Shown: positions 1 through 6,208 of the stretch, in pieces
How the letters are laid out: each line of letters begins with the position of its first letter
How positions within the stretch are numbered: position 1 is the first letter of the stretch
Assembly (NCBI RefSeq): GCF_034432235.1
Contig: NZ_DAOUCJ010000023.1
Span: 1-7,701, forward strand
DNA length: 7,701 bases
Direction of reading: 5' to 3'
Source: Thermoflexus sp.
GTDB taxonomy: Bacteria; Chloroflexota; Anaerolineae; Thermoflexales; Thermoflexaceae
Position numbers and translations under genes: made by a program
Notes under the pieces: model-generated
Seen by the model: the letters and a program-made list of their open reading frames with translations, nothing else
Told to the model about the DNA's origin: nothing
Database searches by the model: none

Positions 1-810
1 CTGTTCCACGCGAGCGCGCAGGGAACCCGGAGAGAGCATCCCGTTGTTGAGGAGATCCTCGGGGTCTTCGCCTTTCCATACACGGAAGGCGGCCAGGGCC
101 CGATCAAGAGCCCCTTGCCCCCAAAACGGATGCCGCAGATCCAGCATCAGGGTCGCTCCATGCGTTCGGAGCACCCCCATTCGCTCCAGCAGTTGCTGAA
201 GGAAAGCGAGATAAATGGATCCCTGAGCAGGATCCTCATGTCCCAGCCAGCGCTGCAGGTGCCGCACCCAGCGGATGGGTAGACGTCCTTCGCGGGTCAG
301 GGTGATCTCGGGGAACCGTCGCAGGAAGCGGCCGAAGCGCCCCAGATCCCGTCCCAGCCGCAGAGGGGAAGCCGGGATCACAAGGGAAGGCGCTGGCGGC
401 TCGGGATGGGGAAGGGCCTCGGCCACCTCAACCGGTAGAACGGCCTCCCCTTGGGGGAGTAGGGAGCGGATGGGGCGGCCGGCAGAGTGCCAGTAGATCA
501 GGCCGGAGGCGGCGAGACGGACCGCGAGGGTTTCGAAAGGGGTCCCTGATGTGCCACCCCCCATGATCTCATATAAAATCAAAAAGGCCAGAGCCGGCAT
601 GGCGCCTCCGGCCCGGCGCAGCCCTTCGATCATGGCGCGGCCCTCCGGCGGGAGCTGAGCCCAGAGCGCCGCAAGGCGATCCGGGTCGCCGAGCCGGCCC
701 GCCAGATCATCACCGACAGCGGGCAGCCCCTCCACGGGCCAGCCCTGCTGCTGGAGGATCTCCGCCAGCAACGCGGGCTCATAATAACGAATGACTTCCC
801 GTAATCGCAT
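1..810 (-). CDS. Partial helicase-associated (XPB N-terminal-like) domain protein
   Basis: The minus strand is open without a stop from an ATG at 810 down to the left edge, giving 270 residues of a longer protein whose C-terminus lies outside the window. This ATG is the first one in frame; a purine-rich stretch (GGGGAAGGGG, about 819-828) precedes it and could act as ribosome binding site. The protein starts MRLREVIRYYEPALLAEIL. It is rich in Leu, Arg and Ala and looks like stacked winged-helix segments: LAGRLGDPDRLAALWAQL near residue 37, then LAARL-type helices, then VLPVEVAEALP near 135, and LTREGRLPIRWVRHLQRWL near 181. The pattern of a LxxTxxGRLP segment after a xxVPxEVxxxLP segment is familiar from actinobacterial and Chloroflexota helicase-associated-domain proteins related to the XPB N-terminus. 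No Walker motif lies in the visible part. The family call is by pattern memory and moderate at best; that this is a real gene is much surer. Confidence 0.5.
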   Translation of the reverse strand, partial: MRLREVIRYYEPALLAEILQQQGWPVEGLPAVGDDLAGRLGDPDRLAALWAQLPPEGRAMIEGLRRAGGAMPALAFLILYEIMGGGTSGTPFETLAVRLAASGLIYWHSAGRPIRSLLPQGEAVLPVEVAEALPHPEPPAPSLVIPASPLRLGRDLGRFGRFLRRFPEITLTREGRLPIRWVRHLQRWLGHEDPAQGSIYLAFLQQLLERMGVLRTHGATLMLDLRHPFWGQGALDRALAAFRVWKGEDPEDLLNNGMLSPGSLRARVEQ

Positions 811-824
811 GGCTGGAGCCCCTT

Positions 825-847
825 CCCCTCCCCGTTTCGGGGAGGGG
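825..847. repeat. GC-rich hairpin 1
   Basis: The arms at 825-834 and 838-847 are perfect inverted copies (10 bp) around a three-base TTT loop. In the leader of the minus-strand gene it would sit just upstream of the start, and one arm overlaps the purine-rich Shine-Dalgarno-like stretch at 819-828. Confidence 0.7.
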
Positions 848-860
848 GGATTTTCGGGCT

Positions 861-885
861 CCCCCTTCCCGACGAGGGAAGGGGG
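861..885. repeat. GC-rich hairpin 2
   Basis: CCCCCTTCCC (861-870) and GGGAAGGGGG (876-885) are perfect inverted arms around a GACGA loop. The arm sequence resembles that of hairpin 1 (C-runs broken by T), which suggests related repeat units rather than unrelated stems. Confidence 0.75.
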
Positions 886-903
886 CCGGGGGGTTAGGTC
901 TGA

Positions 904-934
904 TCCCCCGGGACCCTTGAGGGGGCGCGGGGGA
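904..934. repeat. GC-rich hairpin 3
   Basis: TCCCCCG (904-910) pairs with CGGGGGA (928-934). The 17-base loop holds a further CCCT/AGGG inverted pair that is too close together to form a stem by itself. This is the third inverted repeat in 110 bp. Confidence 0.6.
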
Positions 935-975
935 CCGATGACCAAAGTAAGGTCAGAAAATCTTAACGATATCGG

Positions 976-1001
976 TATGATGGAAGGGAACTCGATAGAA
1001 T
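976..1001 (+). promoter_or_regulatory. Possible -10 elements for the kinase operon
   Basis: Two -10-like hexamers lie upstream of the kinase start: TATGAT (976-981) and TAGAAT (996-1001), each five of six matches to TATAAT. Neither has a convincing -35 box at 16-18 bp, so the promoter assignment is weak and rests mainly on position between the hairpins and the start codon. Confidence 0.25.
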
Positions 1002-1028
1002 GCAGGACTCCGGGAAGAGGCGAACTTT

Positions 1029-2888
1029 ATGGAAACCCAGCGGCTGGATCCCATACAAACCCCTTCCCTTCTGAGAGCAGGCGAGGTCCTGCAGGGACGA
1101 TACCGCATTGAGCGGGTGCTCGGGACAGGAGGGATGAGCACCGTCTATCTGGCCCTGGACCTCCGCTTCTCCCCGGTACGGCGTCTCTGTGCGATCAAAG
1201 AAATGATCAGCCACATCCCGGATCCCCGGATGCGGGCGCTGGCGCAACAGAGCTTTGAGCGGGAAGCGGCCCTCCTGGCCACCCTCAGCCATCCCGCTAT
1301 CCCCAAGATTTACGATTACTTTGTAGAAGGCGAGCGCAGTTATCTCGTCATGGAGTATATCCCAGGACAGGATCTGGAGACGCTTCTGCGGCGCACGGAG
1401 GGGATGCTGCCGGTGGAGGATGTGGTGAACTGGGCGCTCCAGATCTGCGATGTGCTCCATTATCTTCATTCCCAGCAGCCGCCCATCATCTTCCGGGATC
1501 TCAAGCCGTCCAATATTATGGTGGATCCCTACGGGCGGGTGTTCCTGGTGGATTTCGGGATCGCCAAGGTGTTCCAGGCCGGGCAGCGGGGGACGATGAT
1601 CGGGACAGAGGGCTATAGCCCGCCAGAGCAATATCGAGGCGTGGCAGATCCCCGCACGGACATCTATGCCCTGGGGGCCACATTGCATCACCTGCTGACG
1701 CGTCAGGATCCGCGCCTGGAGCCCCCGTTCTCTTTTCACGAGCGCCCGATTCGCCGGATCAACCCGGCGGTCCCGGAGGCCATCGCCCAGGTGGTCATGC
1801 GCGCCCTGGAATACGATCCGGAGCGCCGGTTCCAATCGGCCCTGGAGATGAAACAGGCATTGCTGGCGGCGATGGGGATGCGGACGCCTGCGCATTCAAT
1901 GGCCCCTCGGGAAGCTCCATCCAGGAGCGCGCCGTATCGGGTGAAGTGGACCTTCGTCTGCGAGGATGAGATCCGTTCCCGCCCGGTGGTCGCGGAGGGG
2001 ATCGTCTTCGTGACCTCTTATGATCATAACGTCTATGCCCTCTCCGCAGAGGATGGAAGGCTCCTCTGGAAGTTTGCGACGGAGGGCGGCATCGGCGGCG
2101 CCGTGGCGGTCGCCTCGGATCGGGTGGTGGTGGGCTCGCTGGACCACCGGCTCTACGCCCTGCGGGCGAAGGATGGCGAGCTCCTGTGGGCGCTGGAGCT
2201 GGGCGGGCCGATCTATACGACGCCACGGATCGCCGCCGGCCTGGCTTTCCTGGGCGCCGATGATGGGATTTTCTACGCGGTGGATCTGGACAGCGGCCGG
2301 GTGGTCTGGAAGATGACCTTGAGCGCCCCGATCCGGTCATCGGCCGGCCTGTATGGGGAGACGCTGGTGATCGGCAGCGAGGACGGCGGGGTGTATGCCC
2401 TGGATCTCCAGGGTCGCCTTCGCTGGCAGTTCGTGGCCCGTCGGGGGGTGACCGCCTCGCCCTGGGTGGACGGGGAGCTGGTCGTGGTGGGATCGTGGGA
2501 CTGGCACGTGTATGCGCTGGATGCCCGGACCGGGTGGGCGATCTGGCGGTTCCGGACCGGGAAGCCGGTGCTTTCCTCCCCCGTGGTCTCGGAAGGCGTG
2601 ATCTATGTGGGATCGGCGGATGGCTTTCTCTATGCCTTGAATGCCCGGACGGGGAATCCGGTCTGGCGATTCCAGACCGGTGGGCAGGTGAATGCTCCTC
2701 CCCTGGTGCTGGAAGGCCGGGTCATAGTGGGAGCGACCGATGGCTGCCTGTATGTGATGGATGCGCGCAACGGGAATGCCCTCTGGTCCTTCCAGACCGG
2801 CGGTCCGATCGTCTCCGCCCCGGAGTGGTGGGAGGGGATTCTCTTGGTCACTTCCATGGATTATCGGGTTTACGCGTTAAGTCTTTAA
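1029..2888 (+). CDS. Ser/Thr protein kinase with C-terminal PQQ-repeat beta-propeller
   Basis: The enzyme should transfer phosphate from ATP to Ser/Thr of protein substrates. The Hanks-type kinase domain spans about residues 25-282. It shows the glycine loop GTGGMSTVY (32-40), the ATP-binding lysine K57 in CAIK, the catalytic loop IIFRDLKPSN with D157 (Phe replaces the usual His of HRD), DFG at 175-177, and SPPE in place of APE at 197-200. After a short linker (283-303), residues 304-619 are about 40-residue repeats with the signature DGxxYALxxxxGxxxWxF, typical of PQQ-like propellers. Seven repeats are whole. The C-terminal tail (DYRVYALSL) plus the first strands after the linker complete an eighth blade. 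No signal peptide or membrane segment is seen, so the whole protein appears cytosolic, unlike PknB-type receptor kinases. The propeller probably senses or binds a partner; a bound cofactor is not shown. AAGAGG at 1015-1020 precedes the ATG by 8 bases. It is the first gene of the phospho-signalling cassette. Confidence 0.93.
   Translation: METQRLDPIQTPSLLRAGEVLQGRYRIERVLGTGGMSTVYLALDLRFSPVRRLCAIKEMISHIPDPRMRALAQQSFEREAALLATLSHPAIPKIYDYFVEGERSYLVMEYIPGQDLETLLRRTEGMLPVEDVVNWALQICDVLHYLHSQQPPIIFRDLKPSNIMVDPYGRVFLVDFGIAKVFQAGQRGTMIGTEGYSPPEQYRGVADPRTDIYALGATLHHLLTRQDPRLEPPFSFHERPIRRINPAVPEAIAQVVMRALEYDPERRFQSALEMKQALLAAMGMRTPAHSMAPREAPSRSAPYRVKWTFVCEDEIRSRPVVAEGIVFVTSYDHNVYALSAEDGRLLWKFATEGGIGGAVAVASDRVVVGSLDHRLYALRAKDGELLWALELGGPIYTTPRIAAGLAFLGADDGIFYAVDLDSGRVVWKMTLSAPIRSSAGLYGETLVIGSEDGGVYALDLQGRLRWQFVARRGVTASPWVDGELVVVGSWDWHVYALDARTGWAIWRFRTGKPVLSSPVVSEGVIYVGSADGFLYALNARTGNPVWRFQTGGQVNAPPLVLEGRVIVGATDGCLYVMDARNGNALWSFQTGGPIVSAPEWWEGILLVTSMDYRVYALSL
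2040..2885 (+). repeat. Tandem 120-bp coding repeats of the propeller
   Basis: The propeller is encoded by units with a period of about 120 bp. The similarity is visible in the DNA for the last blades: the stretches beginning near 2519, 2639 and 2759 share TGxATGC, the CGGGAAT/CGGGT segment, a TCTGG core and the TTCCxGACCGG block. This suggests fairly recent duplication of blades, or gene conversion among them, in the C-terminal half; the first blades have diverged more. Confidence 0.6.
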
Positions 2889-2982
2889 CGAGCAGCCCTG
2901 CCCTGTTCGGGGAGTAAACATCGGTCCGCGATCCCTTCAGGGGATGAGGTAAACCCTCGCCGGATAGGAGAATAGCCAAGGC

Positions 2983-3909
2983 ATGAAATGGCTCAAGCGC
3001 CTTTTCCAGCGACCGGAAACCCGGGAGAGCGCCTCGTCAGTGCCCCCGGACGTCCAGAGGGATGTTCCCGGTTCCGGGCCGGGAACTCCGCCTTCTCCTG
3101 TGGAGGAACCGAGGGGAGGAACCCTGCCGCTTCCTCCCATGCCAGCCCAGCGGGCAGGGGGGTTTCGTCTTGGCTGGGCCACGGATCCGGGCCTGGTTCG
3201 GCCCAGCAATGAGGATGCGATTCTGATCATGCACTTCGCTTACCAGGGCTCCCGGGAGCTGTTGCCCCTGGGTCTGTTCCTGCTCGCGGATGGGATGGGA
3301 GGGCACCGGGGGGGCGAACAGGCCAGCGATCTGGCTGTCCGGGAGATCGCCCGTTATCTGACCACCCGCCTTCTGATCCCTCATCTGGCCCATCGGGGCC
3401 CAGACCTTCCGGTTAAAGAGTTGCTGGAGGAGGCGCTGCAGGCAGCCAATGCCCAGATCCTCCAGGCGGTGCCGGGGGGTGGGACAACCGTGGTGGGAGC
3501 GCTGGTGATCGGAGAGAGCGTGCATCTGATCCATGTGGGAGACAGCCGCGCGTATCTGGTCTGGCCGGATCGGCTGGAACAGCTCACGGAGGATCATTCT
3601 CTGGTCCAGCGGATGATCTCGTTGAAAGAGCTGAGCGAGGAGGAGGCCGCAGGGGTTCCGCGAAACGTCCTCTATCAGGCGCTGGGGCATCCCAGCCGAT
3701 TGAATCCGGGCTATCGCCGCGTTTCCCTTCCCCAGGATGCGTGGTTGATGCTCTGCACGGACGGATTGTGGGGGGAGGTGCCGGAGGACCGGATCCTGCA
3801 GGTCATCTGGGAAAGCACCTCCCCGCATGAGGCGTGCCACCGGCTGGTTCAGGAAGCGAAGGCCGCGGGTGGCCACGATAACATCTCCGTGATCCTGATC
3901 GGGCGATGA
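2983..3909 (+). CDS. PP2C-family protein Ser/Thr phosphatase
   Basis: This metal-dependent phosphatase is the expected opponent of the kinase just upstream. The PP2C domain covers about residues 60-308 with the motifs in order: RPSNED (73-78), ADGMGGH (102-108, metal ligand D103), GGTT (166-169), HVGDSRAY (184-191), LTEDHS (201-206), RNVLYQALG (227-235), CTDGLW (258-263, D260) and GGHDNIS (296-302, D299). The acidic metal-binding residues needed for catalysis are all present. Residues 1-59 are a Pro/Gly-rich, probably disordered extension that begins with a basic, hydrophobic MKWLKRLF segment which might touch the membrane or a partner. There is no transmembrane helix. AGGAG at 2966-2970 is 12 bases from the ATG, a long spacing, but an in-frame stop at 2965 leaves no earlier start. 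Its stop overlaps the start of the next gene (ATGA), so the two are probably translated together. Confidence 0.93.
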   Translation: MKWLKRLFQRPETRESASSVPPDVQRDVPGSGPGTPPSPVEEPRGGTLPLPPMPAQRAGGFRLGWATDPGLVRPSNEDAILIMHFAYQGSRELLPLGLFLLADGMGGHRGGEQASDLAVREIARYLTTRLLIPHLAHRGPDLPVKELLEEALQAANAQILQAVPGGGTTVVGALVIGESVHLIHVGDSRAYLVWPDRLEQLTEDHSLVQRMISLKELSEEEAAGVPRNVLYQALGHPSRLNPGYRRVSLPQDAWLMLCTDGLWGEVPEDRILQVIWESTSPHEACHRLVQEAKAAGGHDNISVILIGR

Positions 3910-5396
3910 GCGTTCACGACGAGTTCGTGGACTACTATGCGATCTTAGGCGTCTCCCCCTCCGCGAGCGTAGAGGAGATCAAAAAAGCATACCGGGCGCT
4001 GGCGCGGAAGGTCCATCCGGACGTGCGCCCTGAGGCGGGGACCTCTCTGTTGTTCCGCCTGGTCCACGAGGCATATTCCGTGCTATCGGATCCGGAGCAG
4101 CGGGCGGAATATGACCGGCGCTGGCAGACGCGGTGGGGTAGCCGGGGAGCGTTCCTCCGGTTCCGCCTTCTGCTGAGCTGTTCTGCTCTGCCTGTCCTCT
4201 CCACCTCGCAAATTCTCTATGCGCTGCTCACGATAGAGCCCTCCCGACCTCATCCGATCGCTCGCCAGCCGCTTCATCTCTGTCTGGTGATCGATCGTAG
4301 CAATTCGATGAAAGGGGAGCGGCTGGAGCAGGTGAAGGCCGCCGCGCTGGAACTGGCCGACCAGCTGGGGCCTGACGACCGCATGGCGGTGGTGGCCTTT
4401 CACAATCGGGCAGAGGTGATCTGGCCCTTGAGCCCAGGGGGGGAGCGTCACCGGCTTTCGATGCGGCTGGAAACACTGAGGGCGGAAGGAGGCACGGAGA
4501 TCTACCAGGGACTGCTCCTGGGGTTCCAGGAGCTTTTCCGCGCCCGCCAGGCGGGTGTCCATTCCCACCTGATCCTCCTCACGGATGGCCGGACCTACGG
4601 GGATGAGGACCGATGCCGGACCCTGGCGGATCAGGCGCGGGAGGCTGGGATCGGCATCAGTGCCTTTGGGATCGGGGAGGACTGGAACGACGCCCTGCTC
4701 GATGAGATCGCTGCCCGCAGTGGGGGGGTCTCGGGCTACATTGCATCGCCGGGAGAGATCCGCCGGCGCTTTCTGGAGCATCTGTCTGGATTACAGGATC
4801 GTTACGCAGAGGACGTGCGGCTGATGGTGGAGCCCGCGGAGGGTGTGCTGGTGACGGCCCTTTACCAGGTCGCGCCGGAGCTTCGGGTCCCGCCGCGGGA
4901 GGATTCCCGCTGGTATCTGGGGGCTTTGCATGCCTCCCGCCCGATTCAAGCGTTGATCGAGTTCGCCCTCCCGCCGCTGGAGCCGGGTTTCCTGGAGGTG
5001 GCCCGGCTGAGGGCACAGGTTCGCATCCCGGGGAACCCGCCGCAACTCGATGAGGCCGAGCTCTCCATTCAGGCCCATGCTCTTCCCGAGGAGCCGCTGA
5101 TGCCCTCCCCGCCCGAGCCGGTGCTGGAGGCCTTATCTCGCGTGGTGATCTATCAGATGCAGGAGCAGGCCTGGGTAGATGTTCAGGCTGGGAGATGGAT
5201 GGAGGGTGCCCATAAGCTTCAACAAGTGGGCACCCGTTTGCTCGAGCTGGGAGTGAAGGACTTGGCGCGGGAAGCGCTGGTGGCGGCCACCCGCCTGCTG
5301 CGGGGCCACTCCGTTTCCAGAAGCCGGCAGCTGGCCTTAAAATACGGGACGCGGATGCTGATGCTTCCGCCGCCCGAGCCGGGAGGAACGCCATGA
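3906..5396 (+). CDS. DnaJ-domain / von Willebrand A domain fusion protein
   Basis: Residues 9-71 form a J domain: DYYAILGVSPSASVEEIKKA, the Hsp70-stimulating HPD at 37-39, and the closing helix ending in AEYDRR. It should be able to stimulate a DnaK-type ATPase. Residues 85-122 read like the strands that lead into many bacterial VWA proteins. The VWA domain (about 123-295) has a complete metal-ion-dependent adhesion site: DRSNS (D130, S132, S134), T197 in GGTEIY and LLTDG (D227). Residues 300-390 look beta-rich, as in other stand-alone VWA proteins. Residues 400-482 are helical and TPR-like in feel, without a clear repeat. No signal peptide is present. There is no Shine-Dalgarno site; the ATG overlaps the phosphatase stop (ATGA), so translation is likely coupled. 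The zinc-ribbon, Gly-rich and client-binding regions of true DnaJ are absent, so this is not a general DnaJ chaperone. The role is inferred to be scaffolding in the kinase/phosphatase cassette. Confidence 0.9.
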   Translation: MSVHDEFVDYYAILGVSPSASVEEIKKAYRALARKVHPDVRPEAGTSLLFRLVHEAYSVLSDPEQRAEYDRRWQTRWGSRGAFLRFRLLLSCSALPVLSTSQILYALLTIEPSRPHPIARQPLHLCLVIDRSNSMKGERLEQVKAAALELADQLGPDDRMAVVAFHNRAEVIWPLSPGGERHRLSMRLETLRAEGGTEIYQGLLLGFQELFRARQAGVHSHLILLTDGRTYGDEDRCRTLADQAREAGIGISAFGIGEDWNDALLDEIAARSGGVSGYIASPGEIRRRFLEHLSGLQDRYAEDVRLMVEPAEGVLVTALYQVAPELRVPPREDSRWYLGALHASRPIQALIEFALPPLEPGFLEVARLRAQVRIPGNPPQLDEAELSIQAHALPEEPLMPSPPEPVLEALSRVVIYQMQEQAWVDVQAGRWMEGAHKLQQVGTRLLELGVKDLAREALVAATRLLRGHSVSRSRQLALKYGTRMLMLPPPEPGGTP

Positions 5397-5890
5397 TCGA
5401 ATGTCCGCTATGTGGCCGGAAATACCCCGTCGGCGCGCTGTTCTGCCCGGAATGCGGGGTCTATCTGCTCACCGGCGGGCCGTTACGCACCGAGCCGCTC
5501 CCAGAGGGCGTATCCATTCCGGCGGAATGGCCGGCTGAATCCCCTTCAGTGGCGGATGCCGGTCCGCAGCGCCTGGTGCTTCAGGTGCTGAATTCCGGCC
5601 GCCGTGTGGTGATCCGTCCCGATCAGGAGGTCCTGGTGGGGCGGCTGGATGTGGGCCGGGGGATCTTCCCCCAGGTGGATCTGACGCCCGATGGGGGGCT
5701 GGAGGGTGGGGTTTCCCGACGTCACGCGCGTATCTTTTTTCATGGCGACCGATTCTATGTCGAGGATCTGGGGAGCACAAATGGAACATATCTAAACGGA
5801 AGCCGATTGGAGCCCTACTCCCCCCATCCGCTGGGGGATGGAGACGAGCTGCGTTTGGGGCAGATCTCCATCCGGGTGGGATTCCTGTAG
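5393..5890 (+). CDS. Zinc-ribbon and FHA domain protein
   Basis: The FHA domain (about residues 60-163) binds phosphothreonine peptides and is the likely reader of marks made by the upstream kinase. Its conserved residues are visible: VGR (82-84), SRRH (108-111), the phosphate-contacting STNGT (128-132) and NG at 135-136. The N-terminus is a short zinc ribbon with two CxxC pairs, CPLC (4-7) and CPEC (18-21). Residues 30-58 are a flexible Pro/Glu-rich linker. At 165 residues it is a small adaptor without an enzyme domain or membrane segment. The start is well set by GGGAGG at 5381-5386, six bases before an ATG that overlaps the stop of the J-VWA gene (ATGA). Phosphopeptide binding follows from the family and is not shown for this protein. 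Confidence 0.92.
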   Translation: MIECPLCGRKYPVGALFCPECGVYLLTGGPLRTEPLPEGVSIPAEWPAESPSVADAGPQRLVLQVLNSGRRVVIRPDQEVLVGRLDVGRGIFPQVDLTPDGGLEGGVSRRHARIFFHGDRFYVEDLGSTNGTYLNGSRLEPYSPHPLGDGDELRLGQISIRVGFL

Positions 5891-5961
5891 CCCATCCATC
5901 CCGGATCGTTCGCGGAGCGGAGGCGAACACCAGCCTGGTATGGCTGTGAGAGGAGCATGCG
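5891..5961. other. Intergenic gap with a hairpin
   Basis: GTTCGC (5908-5913) and GCGAAC (5923-5928) can form a 6-bp stem with a 9-base loop, followed by a second weaker pair CAGCC (5931-5935)/GGCTG (5942-5946). No T-run follows, so this is not a standard intrinsic terminator. It may be an mRNA processing or stability element between the FHA gene and the next two genes. I see no good promoter in the gap. Confidence 0.4.
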
Positions 5962-6207
5962 ATGGGGTATACGATCCTGATCCATCTGGTCAACGCGGAT
6001 CCGATTCTGGCGGAGGTCGAGCGGCTACCGGAGCCTCAGGACCAGGTCCTGATCTGCACCAACATCCGCCTCCGGGATGGGAAGGAGGTGCATTACATCG
6101 ACCCGGAGGCCGTGCAGGTGATCATCCCATGGCATCGGATCTCCTTCGTGGAAGTCCTGAGCTCGCGCGAAGAGGCCGAGATCATCAGCTTCGTGCGGGA
6201 GCGTTGA
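5962..6207 (+). CDS. Conserved-looking 81-residue protein of unknown function
   Basis: I do not recognise this protein. It starts MGYTILIHLVNADPILAEVE and is predicted to be mostly beta-strand through residue 66, with a short acidic helix at the end (SREEAEIISFVRER). It has no signal peptide, membrane segment, cysteines or catalytic motif. A central turn LRDGKEVHYIDPEA is followed by the strand VQVIIPWHRISFVEVL. This compact beta pattern would fit a small barrel or SH3/LSM-like fold, but that is a guess from strand spacing. AGGAG at 5951-5955 lies six bases before the ATG. The response regulator starts one base after its stop, so the two are probably co-translated and may share a function. 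Confidence 0.8.
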   Translation: MGYTILIHLVNADPILAEVERLPEPQDQVLICTNIRLRDGKEVHYIDPEAVQVIIPWHRISFVEVLSSREEAEIISFVRER

Positions 6208-6208
6208 G

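Larger units (their letters stand above)
811..1028. other. Divergent intergenic region
   Basis: This 218-bp stretch separates two genes that start away from each other, so it must hold the promoters and leaders of both. The left two thirds are G/C runs arranged as three separate hairpins (listed individually). The right third, about 941-1028, is less GC-rich and is where the kinase promoter should lie. I see no coding region here that is better than chance. Confidence 0.7.

Noticed and set aside
825..934. CRISPR-like array
   Set aside because: The three palindromes differ in length and sequence, and the spacing is irregular; there are no identical repeats and no cas genes.
791..1111. Plus-strand 106-codon frame over the hairpin region
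   Set aside because: It is rich in Gly, Pro and Arg from the G/C runs and overlaps the kinase gene in another frame.
963..1895. Long minus-strand frame opposite the kinase domain
   Set aside because: It is a shadow frame of a gene with full kinase motifs; long antisense frames are expected in GC-rich DNA.
2931..2945. ATCCC/GGGAT stem between the kinase and phosphatase genes as a terminator
   Set aside because: The stem is only 5 bp and no T-run follows, so it should not stop transcription of the cassette.
3037..3876. Long minus-strand frame opposite the phosphatase
   Set aside because: Antisense shadow of a gene with a complete set of PP2C motifs.
1029..5890. Type VI secretion regulatory module (PpkA-PppA-Fha)
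   Set aside because: Domain content is similar, but no secretion component is present and the kinase carries a propeller instead of the usual PpkA arrangement.
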